Source of the DNA: Phytophthora sp. 'mugwort'
Lineage: Eukaryota; Oomycota; Peronosporomycetes; Peronosporales; Peronosporaceae
Length of the DNA stretch: 64,000 nt
Assembly (NCBI GenBank): GCA_033558025.1
Contig: JAUCEF010000017.1
Coordinates: forward strand, 4,402,001 to 4,466,000
Direction of reading: 5' to 3'
Part shown: positions 22,275-31,050 of the stretch, piece by piece
Layout: the number at the start of each line of letters is the position of its first letter
Numbering within the stretch: the stretch's first letter is position 1
Translations under genes and position numbers: made by a program
Notes under the pieces: model-generated
What the model was told of the DNA's origin: nothing
The model's database searches: none
Seen by the model: the letters and a program-made list of their open reading frames with translations, nothing else

Positions 22275-23537
22275 ATGGCGTCATGGCAGCGCTATCCTGG
22301 CGCAAGGACGCCCGAGGAAGAGGCCGCTGCACTTCAAGCAGGACACAATGCAGCGACTGCGCCGCCATTCGGCGACCAAGAAGAGGAAGAGAAGAAGGAG
22401 GACACTCGCCTCGACCGAGATGGACGCACGCAACGTCCTCCACCGTCTCAACAGAACTATGCTAGTAGAAGTACCAACTTCGGGAGGACGCTTCCGTATC
22501 AACAACAACAGGCCCGACAGCAACCATTTCCAGGTTATCCTCCCGTTCCTCCGCATGGGTACACAGAGTATTCTGGTGACGTCCTAGAACGACAGGAACG
22601 GAACGGCCGCGCGCTGTACGGAGACCAATGGACGTACCAGGACCAACTTCCACGTCAAGCTCCAGTGCAGCAGTCGACATCGGTGCGTGGTCAGTGGGTA
22701 ACGCTGAACCGGCAGCAAGGGCAGCAAGGGGAATGGATAGAAGGACCCGAGGCTCTGCAGTTGCCTGAGAGGCACAGGCACTGGGGCGCGAGACACGGCT
22801 CGCCGTCGTTGAGCAGCAGGAACCCGGGATTCCTGGTGGCGACGTTGAGGCTCTGTGTGTATCATGTGCTGAACGTGATCTTCGCACTGGTAACGTGCGG
22901 CATTCTGTCAGCGGGCATCTGCACGGCTGCCTCATTGATCCCCGTGTGCTGCGTTGGGCTGTTGATCTTCCAAGTGCTGGTGTACATTGTGTTCTCAATG
23001 GCACAATGGGACATCAAGCTCGGGAACTTCATCACGCCCATGCACCAGCGCGCGTACTCAGACCTGTTGCCTCCTGGAAGGTTTATTGGCAGAGAGGGGC
23101 TTTCCGGTTACCGCATTTCCCCGAACTTGGCTTTCTTCTCGCCATTGTCACTTATGGCGATGCTGTATTTCGTGCTGGTGAAGCCCGTGCTTGGTGCTCT
23201 GAGTTTCCTGTCGGTGCTGCTGGTCACGGCGCCCACGGTGTCGTTAATCACGTCGTTGACCTCGCAGTACCATGGCGAGTACTATGAGTCCATCCAGATC
23301 TACGGTATGGATCCCACGCTCATGAGTCGCTACCCGGGACTCTCGTTGGTTGGAGCTATCTGCGTGACGCTCGTGGGCGTTGCGCTTATGCAGCTAATGG
23401 CCAAGATCTCACTGGGAGCCACACGTTTTTTCTGCTGTGAGAAGTTCGCCATGACGAATAGATTCCCGCCGTACCAATACCAGGCACTAACAGGTAGCGG
23501 TGTGACTTCCTACGGAGCAACTTCAATGAGGAACTAA
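22275..23537 (+). CDS. polytopic membrane protein, paralogue 1 of 4
   Basis: 420 residues, no intron, first ATG 22275. The first 180 or so residues are hydrophilic, Gln/Pro/Arg-rich. The membrane part starts at about 183: paired hydrophobic segments (YHVLNVIFALVTCGIL, SLIPVCCVGLLIFQVLVYIVF), a short amphipathic link with WDIKLGNFITP, a second pair introduced by SPNLAFFSPLSLMAMLYFVLVK, and a last segment ending in RFFCCEKFA. The tail has a SYGATS motif. The same order of motifs occurs in the next three genes, so this is a local gene family. The pattern resembles the bacterial putative sensor domain (PF13796) to the eye, which a profile search must test. Function unknown. Confidence 0.8.
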   Translation: MASWQRYPGARTPEEEAAALQAGHNAATAPPFGDQEEEEKKEDTRLDRDGRTQRPPPSQQNYASRSTNFGRTLPYQQQQARQQPFPGYPPVPPHGYTEYSGDVLERQERNGRALYGDQWTYQDQLPRQAPVQQSTSVRGQWVTLNRQQGQQGEWIEGPEALQLPERHRHWGARHGSPSLSSRNPGFLVATLRLCVYHVLNVIFALVTCGILSAGICTAASLIPVCCVGLLIFQVLVYIVFSMAQWDIKLGNFITPMHQRAYSDLLPPGRFIGREGLSGYRISPNLAFFSPLSLMAMLYFVLVKPVLGALSFLSVLLVTAPTVSLITSLTSQYHGEYYESIQIYGMDPTLMSRYPGLSLVGAICVTLVGVALMQLMAKISLGATRFFCCEKFAMTNRFPPYQYQALTGSGVTSYGATSMRN

Positions 23538-23634
23538 CTAGCTTAGCGGCGAGCAAACCCCAATGATAAGAACATCGACCAGGCCTGATTGATTTCCAGT
23601 GCCATATGTATAGATCCTATAGCAACTTGTACAA

Positions 23635-23649
23635 TCATTCCCAAAAATC
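23635..23649 (+). promoter_or_regulatory. initiator-like site for paralogue 2
   Basis: TCATTCCCAAAAATC matches most of the core oomycete initiator (TCATTYYNCAWTTT). If transcription starts here, the earlier in-frame ATG at 23606 is outside the transcript, and the first in-frame ATG is 23744. Confidence 0.45.
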
Positions 23650-23743
23650 TCCAGAATGTTTGCATACTCCTTTGTCGCCGGTACGACGGCACTCCTCAAC
23701 CTGCCCTCTCTGGACCAAGCGCAGCTACTCAAGCTACCCGAGG

Positions 23744-24757
23744 ATGGTCGAGACGTCGAGTTATAACAGTCACCTGTACCCGAGCTTGGAGGCTCTGGCT
23801 CCCGTCGACCCGAGACACGCCACGAATGCTAACGCGCCTCCCATGACTGCAGCCGATTCGGAGCGCTGGCCGCTGACATCTGCAGCTCCACCGGTGGTAT
23901 ACGCTCAACCAGACCCCTACAACATCTACTACGTGCCGCCATCTTACGTAGAGCCTCCAAACGAGCGTCACTGTCATCACCATACCGATAGAAGTCGTTA
24001 TCACCATCCGCATCACTGTCACGATCATCGTGGTTGCCAAGGTCAAGGATTCATCCTTTTGACGCTGAAGATCGGACTCTTCCACACACTCAACGCCCTT
24101 CTGGGCATCTTTGCTTTCATCGCAGTCATCACTGGTGTAAACGTCGCTATTGGATTTATTCCGCTGTGTTGTGTGGGTCTGCTGGTATTCCGTGGTGTGG
24201 TGGTCATGGTGCAGTGGCTGGCGAAGCTGGACGTGAAGCTGAGCAATTACATCGCTTCTCCAGGTGGCGAACATGTCCTCGTGGCCAACGCGGACCAGCC
24301 ACTTGGCGAGTTTGAGGGTCTTCGTCTCTCTCCGGAGCTGGCGTACTTCTCACCCGTGTCGCTTCTTGCCGCTCTCTACTTCTCGACAGTCAAGTTTGTG
24401 ATGAGCATTTTAAGCTTGGTGATTGTGTCGGTGTTCGCGACATTGCCCATGCTGCTTCTTGCTTACGGCAACGACGATGGCACGGACTGGTTTGTTAAAA
24501 TTCACCACCACCAGGCGATGGATCTACGCCAGAACCCGTTCACGTTTTACATCATCTGGGGCTGCCTCTTCATCCTCACTATTGTCGCCATGCATGTGGT
24601 GGCATGGCTATCACGAGCCTTGACGCATTTTTTCTGCTGTGAACGAGTTTACGCGTCCGAGTACACTAACCCGATGGCGCAGTACCCTTCCTCAGAGACA
24701 GCAACCACCGCTACGATGTACGGCTCAAGCATCCCCACCAGCCGAGTTAATTTGTAA
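23744..24757 (+). CDS. polytopic membrane protein, paralogue 2 of 4
   Basis: 337 residues from ATG 23744, no intron. An alternative in-frame ATG at 23606 would add 46 residues but lies before the initiator-like site. A His-rich segment (about 65-95, many HH pairs) may bind metal. The conserved membrane core follows: LFHTLNALLGIFAFIAVITG, PLCCVGLLVFRG, LDVKLSNYIA, LSPELAYFSPVSLLAALYFSTVK, and a final segment ending LTHFFCCERVY. The tail has MYGSS. Same gene family as its neighbours, same strand. A short out-of-frame ORF (23656-23766) overlaps the start. Confidence 0.78.
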   Translation: MVETSSYNSHLYPSLEALAPVDPRHATNANAPPMTAADSERWPLTSAAPPVVYAQPDPYNIYYVPPSYVEPPNERHCHHHTDRSRYHHPHHCHDHRGCQGQGFILLTLKIGLFHTLNALLGIFAFIAVITGVNVAIGFIPLCCVGLLVFRGVVVMVQWLAKLDVKLSNYIASPGGEHVLVANADQPLGEFEGLRLSPELAYFSPVSLLAALYFSTVKFVMSILSLVIVSVFATLPMLLLAYGNDDGTDWFVKIHHHQAMDLRQNPFTFYIIWGCLFILTIVAMHVVAWLSRALTHFFCCERVYASEYTNPMAQYPSSETATTATMYGSSIPTSRVNL

Positions 24758-25017
24758 CGAAAAACGGCATTTCTTGTTTCCAATGTTTGGTAAATAGTCA
24801 GCATACGAGGCTAATAGTGGCGATGCCGATGAAGCAGTGGATAATACTTCGTGCCTTGCAGACAGCGACGCCGCGATGCGGTCGTCCCATGTGCTAGACA
24901 TTTATCCTAAGCCGCGAGCCAGTCGTACAGCAGCTTAGGATATAATTATATACAGTATCAATATACCGTGTCTATCTTCGAGTTGTCGCATTCCACAACT
25001 GAGCACCCTCGAGCACC

Positions 25018-25683
25018 ATGGCGCACACGGGCGTCAAGGCCGTCGTGCTCCGCGCCATGCGAGTGCTTGTATTCCTGGTGCTGAACTACGTTCTCGCGTC
25101 CACTGGCTTCATTGTGATACTGTTTGGCGTCGCATTCTCACTTGGGTCGCTGGCGCTCTGCTGCTTGGGCGTCGTCATGTTCCAGGGGCTGCTGTATTTG
25201 GCGCCATTGCTCGCGCGTCTTGACGTGGCGCTGCATAACTTCGTGGAGCCCGTGGAAAACAAATTGCACGGTCAGATCGCGCATTACGGCGAGAGCGGGT
25301 CGTACTTTGCGCGGCCGTCACTCGCCGTGCTCGTGTACTTCAGCACGGCCAAGCTGGGCGTGGGCGTGCTCAGCGCCATGGTAGTGATCATCCCGTTCTC
25401 CATGCCGATCCACGCACTCACGTCTCCCGTCTTTCGAGCCGAATACTTCAGCGAAGGCTGGTTCAACCTCTCGGCCTTCATGGTGGTGGCTATCGCTGTC
25501 CTGGTCAGCGGGTGCATCGCCATGCCGTATGTGGCAAGACTCTCGTGCATCACTACGCGTCTGCTGTGCCGGGAGGTTTTCTCGTCGATCTACACGCGCG
25601 ATTACGTGCCATCCGCCCCGGAGGAGCATCTGGATTTGGCAGTGCCGTCGTATGGCACCAAGCAGCCCAGGCAGCAAGTCTGA
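25018..25683 (+). CDS. polytopic membrane protein, paralogue 3 of 4 (short form)
   Basis: 221 residues, no intron. It lacks the long hydrophilic N-terminus of paralogues 1, 2 and 4 and starts almost directly in the membrane core (MRVLVFLVLNYVLASTGFIVI). Other family marks: ALCCLGVVMFQGLLYL, LDVALHNFVEP, ARPSLAVLVYFSTAKLG and SCITTRLLCREVF, where the usual FCCE has become LCRE. The tail has PSYGTK. An initiator-like CGCATTCCACAACT lies just upstream, near 24988. Function unknown. Confidence 0.75.
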   Translation: MAHTGVKAVVLRAMRVLVFLVLNYVLASTGFIVILFGVAFSLGSLALCCLGVVMFQGLLYLAPLLARLDVALHNFVEPVENKLHGQIAHYGESGSYFARPSLAVLVYFSTAKLGVGVLSAMVVIIPFSMPIHALTSPVFRAEYFSEGWFNLSAFMVVAIAVLVSGCIAMPYVARLSCITTRLLCREVFSSIYTRDYVPSAPEEHLDLAVPSYGTKQPRQQV

Positions 25684-26175
25684 CGGTCCTGGAGACCACG
25701 AAACCTAGAAGATAAAGCGGGGAGTTGCTCCATACAAGACTGACCCTTAGTCCACGCCCCCATAAAGAAATTAAATTCCAGTCTGGACTCGAGCGATAGA
25801 GCACCAGAATTTTGCCATGCTTTTTTTTTTTCAAGCACCGTGGTGACCACGATGGACATTGATGGTTGAAGGTCCAGTTGAAATGTACACATACCGTACT
25901 ACACAATGTTTCAAAACCTTGACACCAGAAACGATATTATCTAATCATTTATGTATTGACGAAGGTTCTTATGGACTGCTTTGTGTACTTCAGCATTATA
26001 TGCTGTAGGTTATCTATTCTCACTTGTTTACTGTTTCAAATGATCACTGTACCAGCTAGCAGAACTTGTTACTCATCCCCTCCACTTTCAACTTGCTTTC
26101 ATCAAGACTCTTGGTCCAAGAGCGTCCACATACTCGTGCAAGTATAGTTCCCCCTCCAGATCCCGCTGCTGCGCC
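25684..26175. other. spacer between paralogues 3 and 4
   Basis: No gene seen. It contains a T11 run near 25821. ACTCATCCCCTCCACTTTC near 26070 is a partial initiator match about 100 bp before the paralogue 4 start. Confidence 0.35.
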
Positions 26176-27033
26176 ATGCCCAAGGCCAAGGACGCCCACG
26201 TGAGCTTCGCGTCTCCCTCCAAGGGTTCAGCCGCACCACCTGTCGTGGTTTATTCGCACAAGAAGTACAAGCCTCGGGCGCGCCAGCTCTACGTCGAGCC
26301 ATCTCTGCCTCCGCTGCACCACTGTCCCCCGCCCCCAATGGACGACGAGGACGCTGAAGGTCTCGCACATTCGCTGCTGCGCGTCACATTAAAGCTCGTT
26401 CTTTTCCACTGGATTAACTCAATGCTGGGCGCCGGGGCCTTCACGGTCGTGGGCTTCGGCGTGCTGCTCTCGATCGTGCTGACGCCGTTGTGCTGTCTCG
26501 GCCTGGTCTTCTTCCGTCTCGTGCTCTGCCTGGTGGCTATACTGGCCGAACTGGACGTGGGACTCATCAACTTTATCTCACTGCCAGAGGAGCATATCTC
26601 AATGAAGAGCTTGCAACGAGGCTCGCATGCCAGCGCTCGGGCGTGCGGCGAGACAAGTGTCGAGCGGTTAGTACCGGAGCTCAACACATTCTCGCAGTCA
26701 TCAATGCGTGCGACGTTGTATTTTGTGTCGGTGAAGGCGCTGCTCGGGATGCTGAGCAGCCTCGTGCTGTCGATTGCCTTCTCACTGCCAGTGGGTGCGA
26801 TCTCGCGCGGGAGCTTGGGTGACAATTTTCACGGTATTGTGGGACTGCTGGTGTTCTTGCTCGCGACGATTTTGCTAGTGGGGATTGGCATCCCGCTCAT
26901 GCAGTATGGGGCACGACTGTCGCGAGCAGCAACGGTGTATTTCTGTTGTGAGAAGTGTGCGCCTGTGCATCACCATGCGGGGCACGATCATTCGACTACG
27001 TATGGCACATCCGAGATCTCCACCGCGGTATAA
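26176..27033 (+). CDS. polytopic membrane protein, paralogue 4 of 4
   Basis: 285 residues, no intron. A short basic and Pro-rich N-terminus (about 70 residues) precedes the membrane core: LFHWINSMLGAGAFTVVGFG, PLCCLGLVFFRLVLCLVA, LDVGLINFISLPEE, a Ser/Arg-rich link, LVPELNTFSQSSMRATLYFVSVKALL, and a final segment ending in ATVYFCCEKCAPVHHH. The tail has TTYGTS. Same family and strand as the previous three; the array ends here and meets the minus-strand PAN-CAP array tail to tail. Confidence 0.78.
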   Translation: MPKAKDAHVSFASPSKGSAAPPVVVYSHKKYKPRARQLYVEPSLPPLHHCPPPPMDDEDAEGLAHSLLRVTLKLVLFHWINSMLGAGAFTVVGFGVLLSIVLTPLCCLGLVFFRLVLCLVAILAELDVGLINFISLPEEHISMKSLQRGSHASARACGETSVERLVPELNTFSQSSMRATLYFVSVKALLGMLSSLVLSIAFSLPVGAISRGSLGDNFHGIVGLLVFLLATILLVGIGIPLMQYGARLSRAATVYFCCEKCAPVHHHAGHDHSTTYGTSEISTAV

Positions 27034-27339
27034 ACTGTTGGTGGCAGTAAACCCGATGGTTCAGCATTCAGGTTCAAGATCGGTGGAATTGTATATATCG
27101 TGAAGAGACGGTGTAATCCACTACCATGGAGCGGTCACGCTGCCTATCGATAAATGTACAGACCGCAAAGCTTTTCAAACTCATTAACATTCTACACGTT
27201 ATTGTCACTTCGATCGTGACTCGGGTTACGATACTAGGTGAACAACGAACAAATAACAGGCAAGACTGGAGCTCCTTTCACAGCTAACAGATAACAGCAC
27301 AAAACGGCACGCCAATTGAAGCTCCCTCCACAAGTGAAT
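27034..27339. other. tail-to-tail spacer between the two arrays
   Basis: 306 bp, where the membrane-protein array and the PAN-CAP array converge. I see no gene. Confidence 0.35.
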
Positions 27340-28224
27340 TTACTCGGCCCCGAAGTCCTGCGTCCAGTACGTCTTGTACTCACTGCAGGCGCTGTTGGAG
27401 ACCAAGGCGAAGCCGACGTTCACCACGTCGTCCTTGAGGATATTTGCGCGGTGACCCGCAGAGTTCCACCAAGAAGTCATGACGGCCGACACGCTCGTCT
27501 GTCCAGCAGCAACGTTCTCGGCAGCCACCGTCCAGTCGTAGCCTTGGGCCTCCATTCGGTCCCAAGGTTCCGAACCATCCGAGCCATCGTGCGACATTGT
27601 GCACTGCGTGGCCTGGTCCTGCGAGTGAACGGTGGCAGCAGCCGTGAGGCGAGAATCAATGGTCAACGCGGCAAGTCCGTACTGAGCGCGGTATGAGTTG
27701 ATGGAAGCCAGCATTTCCGCCATCTCGGCACTCGTTAGTTCGTTGTCGGAAGACGACGACCCGGACGTATCCGACGATACCGAAGCGTGGGAAGCGGAAG
27801 CTTGGGAAGCCTCGTCGGTTTGCGATGGCTCGTTAGTCTGGTTAACGTTTTCGTTGGTCTGTTCTGCATTCTGCAGTCCGCTTTTGCCGGCCCACCTCGA
27901 GTCAGAGCACGAGAAGCGGTCAATGACGTATCCGCAGCCTCCGCCCCAGTACGTTGAGGCCGAGGCTGTCTTGCCATTCTTGAGCCAGCAAGTGCCGCCG
28001 TTGAAGTACGTCCACGTCCAGTGGGTGCACTTTGAGTCGTTCACGCACAGGTCTCCGCAGACATTGGGGATGCCAGGAACCGAGTAGATGTCGCTGCCGT
28101 AGTAGTCGCAGTTGTTCTGCCACATTACGCGGCCTTGACTACCGACCTCGAAGGCTAAGGAAGACCATACTGTCATAGCGACAGTGGCGACGGACAGCGC
28201 GAATATCTGGGGACGAATGTACAT
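27340..28224 (-). CDS. secreted PAN/Apple plus CAP (SCP/PR1-like) protein, copy 1
   Basis: 294 residues, no intron. Residues 1-24 form a signal peptide ending near SSLAFEVG. A PAN/Apple-like domain (about 25-105) follows, with Cys-rich motifs NNCDYYG, CGDLCVNDSKCTHWTW, GGTCWLK and GCGYV. A Ser/Thr/Gln-rich linker precedes the CAP domain (about 165-294): HSQDQATQC, AENVAAGQ, WWNSAGHRANIL and YWTQDFG, which keep the His and Glu residues of the CAP pocket. It is likely secreted. PAN domains bind glycans or proteins, and CAP proteins bind sterols or lipids, so an apoplastic role is inferred. It is the most diverged of the array, with the longest linker. Confidence 0.9.
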   Translation of the reverse strand: MYIRPQIFALSVATVAMTVWSSLAFEVGSQGRVMWQNNCDYYGSDIYSVPGIPNVCGDLCVNDSKCTHWTWTYFNGGTCWLKNGKTASASTYWGGGCGYVIDRFSCSDSRWAGKSGLQNAEQTNENVNQTNEPSQTDEASQASASHASVSSDTSGSSSSDNELTSAEMAEMLASINSYRAQYGLAALTIDSRLTAAATVHSQDQATQCTMSHDGSDGSEPWDRMEAQGYDWTVAAENVAAGQTSVSAVMTSWWNSAGHRANILKDDVVNVGFALVSNSACSEYKTYWTQDFGAE

Positions 28225-28266
28225 GCTTGGTGGGGAAGGGGGGAAAGCTGCTTATCTGATGCCCAA

Positions 28267-28282
28267 CAATTGAGAAGTGAGA
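28267..28282 (-). promoter_or_regulatory. initiator of PAN-CAP copy 1
   Basis: The minus strand reads TCTCACTTCTCAATTG, matching the oomycete initiator consensus at 13 of 16 positions, about 45-58 bp before the ATG. Its spacing matches the sites of copies 2 and 3. Confidence 0.6.
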
Positions 28283-28349
28283 GTGCGAATGCACATTCAC
28301 TCGGGCAATCGCCGACGCCGTGTTGATCGACAAAGGCTGGACCCTAAGC

Positions 28350-28373
28350 AGCGTAGCAGAGCTCTGCTACGCT
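28350..28373. repeat. 24-bp perfect palindrome upstream of PAN-CAP copy 1
   Basis: The sequence from 28350 to 28373 equals its own reverse complement with no spacer, centred on GAGCTC. It lies about 130 bp upstream of the start codon, just beyond a degenerate GGCTGG...CTAAG stretch. It could be a binding site for a dimeric regulator or a hairpin. Confidence 0.8.
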
Positions 28374-28458
28374 AGTGAGCAACTGAGGCCCAGTTGACGC
28401 TGTATCTAATGCTGTCGATATCGTGGATTCGAGTAATTTAGCATTGAAATTGCTGGCA

Positions 28459-28540
28459 GCCTGCATAGTGGCGACAACCACAAGTTTGACAGCTTGGCGG
28501 CCTGCATAGTGGCGACAACCACAAGTCTGACAGCTTGACG
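28459..28540. repeat. 41-bp tandem repeat, two copies
   Basis: 28459-28499 and 28500-28540 are near-identical (two mismatches seen), and the first bases of a third unit follow. They lie in the spacer upstream of PAN-CAP copy 1. Confidence 0.85.
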
Positions 28541-29315
28541 GCCTGCTGGTGGCTGTGCGTTCCAGGACTCTACATGACGTTTGTCGAATAGCCTATCAGG
28601 AAAGGAGATCAGAGCCGGGAATGCTTCTGAGCGAGTGAATGTTAAGTTTTGTATGCAACAAGTTGAAGTGATTGATCCACCGAAATACCGACGCTTTGGC
28701 GAAGAGCTCAGTGTTTGTAGTAATTTTACACTGCACAATCGGTTCAGGCGACAATAACATTTATCTTACCACTCACCCACTCATTTCTCCGGCTCAATCC
28801 GTTCGTTGAGCTTTACTGCCGGCTACTGCAAAGTCTACATTACGGCGACCCGCTACGTTAAAGGAGACTTTCTGTCGCCAGTCGCGCTTCCATTCCAGTC
28901 CTTGAGTTTAACCGGCTGTTGAAGCCACCTGGCATCTTCGTTATCGTGATCTATACGAGAGCAGTAGTTGAGCCGTTGTTGTATACTTTGCCTTAGATGT
29001 TTCACAGCCGACCCAACCAACCTTTCCTGCGCCGAACCAGCTGTACCTGGAATGATCTGCGAGGCATCGACATGCACACAACATATAAGGAGACCGCAGT
29101 TGGCATTGAATGGTAGTTTTTTTATGTACAACGTCACAGCTCTACCAACAGCAAACTATCAGCATAACTGCGCCATACCCAAGCAATACGAAAGGATGAA
29201 CGACAACAGTATACACGGTTGACATTGATCACGCGAAAGTACTCATTTTAAACTCTACACACATGTGAGAGTTGACATTTATCGACTTTCCATTGAGCCA
29301 CGTACACACATAGAT
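28541..29315. other. spacer in the PAN-CAP array
   Basis: Spacer beyond the tandem repeat, ending at the 3' end of PAN-CAP copy 2. Short frames are present but none has a domain or a plausible start context. Confidence 0.35.
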
Positions 29316-30113
29316 TTAACCGAGGCGGCCGAAGTCCTGCGTCCAGTATGTGGCGTAGCTATCGCAGGCATTGCTCACCATCTTAGCGAAGCCAACGTTC
29401 GTTGTGTCCTTGCCCAGCATGTTGGCGCGGTGGCCTGGTGAGTTCCACCACGAAGTCATGACCGCGTCCACCGACGTCTGACCCGCAGCCACGTTTTCTG
29501 CGGTCATGGCAAAGTTGTAGCCCTGCGCCTTGACTCGATCTCCCAGTTTCGAGCCGTTCGAGCCCGTGTGTGTCATCTTGCAGCGACTGGCCTGGTCCTT
29601 TGAGTGGAACGCTGCTGCTGCTACTAATCGGTAGTCAATGGTGAGCGCACCGAGGCCACTCTGAGAGCGGTAGGCGTTGATTCGCCCAAGCATTCTACTC
29701 ATCTCAGCGGAGGAGAGACCACTGCTGGAAGAAACTTGGGTCTGGGCTTGAGCTGGTGCTTGAATCGGGGTCTGAGCTTGGACTTGCGTCAGCGTGTTGC
29801 GAGAGACCACGTAGCCGCAGTTTGTGCCCCACTTAACAGTCTTAGCCGATCGAGAGCCCGTCTTGAACCAGCAAGTGCCACCATTGTAGTTGCTCCAGGT
29901 CCAGTGCGTGCACTTGGAGTCGCTGACACAGACATCGCCACACACGGATGGGATGGCTGTCATCCGACGGTAGTCGTTCTCATTGAAGTTGCAGTCGTTT
30001 TCCCACATTACACGTCCCCTACTGCCTAGCTGGAAGCCTGCAGCGGTTGGCACGACCGAGAAGGCGGCAATGACAGACGCGGCAATAAGCGCGAAACTAA
30101 CAATGTGGGGCAT
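29316..30113 (-). CDS. secreted PAN/Apple plus CAP protein, copy 2
   Basis: 265 residues from ATG 30113, no intron. The open frame continues upstream to 30317, but that part lies before the initiator at 30137-30160 and lacks a signal peptide, so I start at MPHIVSFALIAAS, a good signal peptide. PAN part: ENDCNF, VCGDVCVSDSKCTHWTW, GGTCWFKTG, NCGYV. A linker with PIQAPAQAQTQ leads to the CAP domain: HSKDQASRC, AENVAAGQ, WWNSPGHRANML, YWTQDFGRLG. It is closer to copy 3 than to copy 1 (shared NAYRSQ, KAQGYNF, SRSAKTVKWGTNCGYV). Confidence 0.9.
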   Translation of the reverse strand: MPHIVSFALIAASVIAAFSVVPTAAGFQLGSRGRVMWENDCNFNENDYRRMTAIPSVCGDVCVSDSKCTHWTWSNYNGGTCWFKTGSRSAKTVKWGTNCGYVVSRNTLTQVQAQTPIQAPAQAQTQVSSSSGLSSAEMSRMLGRINAYRSQSGLGALTIDYRLVAAAAFHSKDQASRCKMTHTGSNGSKLGDRVKAQGYNFAMTAENVAAGQTSVDAVMTSWWNSPGHRANMLGKDTTNVGFAKMVSNACDSYATYWTQDFGRLG

Positions 30114-30136
30114 TTTATGGAGGTGATTAGGAGAAA

Positions 30137-30160
30137 GCAAATTGAGTTGTGGAACTGAGT
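30137..30160 (-). promoter_or_regulatory. initiator region of PAN-CAP copy 2
   Basis: The minus strand carries ACTCAGTTCC followed shortly by CAATTTGC, about 25-47 bp before the ATG. It resembles the initiator of copy 3 with a short insertion. Confidence 0.5.
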
Positions 30161-30343
30161 TTGTACTCTCCCCACGATTGCGGCCACAGAGCAGCCACTC
30201 GAATAGCCCGATGAACAATAAGCCCGATGGTGTCTGACTTCTCCGATGAAACATCAGTTGTCGATCCTGATGTTTGTGCTTGCCACGCTGACTATTAATA
30301 CACCTAGTAGTGTTCACTGTTTCGACTGTATGAATTCCATCTG

Positions 30344-30380
30344 GGTGGCTAAAGGAGCTCTACAGGGCTGGGGAATAAGG
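30344..30380 (-). promoter_or_regulatory. shared upstream module, PAN-CAP copy 2
   Basis: The plus strand has GGTGGCTAAAGGAG at 30344-30357 and GGCTGGGGAATAAGG at 30366-30380. Read in gene orientation this is CCTTATTCCCCAGCC then CTCCTTTAGCCACC, about 230-270 bp before the ATG. The same pair, with nearly the same spacing, lies before copy 3. Confidence 0.65.
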
Positions 30381-31050
30381 TAGCAGCATGGGGAGCACTC
30401 CGTTTTAACATACAGACAGCAGGCAATTCCTAACATTTGGTGGGCATAGAGAGCAATTTTCCTGGTGCAGCGCCCTTAATGGCCAAAATTGCAGCTCCAA
30501 GAATTCCTATACGAACTACTACATGCTACTGTACTATTCAGCTTTTGACCCGCTTGAATTACTGGCGCGTAGAGGCATGAAGTATATCACGTCGAGATCG
30601 GGATCAAAGTTATGGCCAACGCTTATCGGACCCAATCATGCTCTTCACTCAGATTAACGCAATGATATTACTAATACTTAAGCACTATTAATACTTAGTA
30701 CGAAGCAAGCTGTAATGAACCATTTCATTGATTTATCTTGCTTAATGGTCATCTGGAGTTCAAGTCATTCATGATCCGGAGGTGCCATAGTTTGAAGCAG
30801 TTTTATTAATGTCATTATCATGACCTTTTACATCCCATACGAAATATGATAGCCTCAACAATGAAGCTCAGGGGGTTACAACAAAGCGTGTGCTTTATCT
30901 GAACAGATTTACTAACTTGAGTTACTCACAAACAAGACTTCACTTACAGATTACATCTATCACACTAAAACGTTGAATACGACACTTTTTGGCTTACCAC
31001 TGAGCCATTACGACACGAGACGGACACGGACAGATACACATGTACACCCT
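30381..31050. other. AT-rich spacer in the PAN-CAP array
   Basis: No gene, repeat or RNA gene seen. Confidence 0.35.

Noticed and set aside
21607..22587. 326-codon frame opposite the coiled-coil gene
   Set aside because: Cys/Ser-rich shadow of a Gln-rich coding strand; it also runs across the divergent promoter.
30114..30317. N-terminal extension of PAN-CAP copy 2
   Set aside because: It lies upstream of the initiator, lacks a signal peptide and is absent from the other copies.
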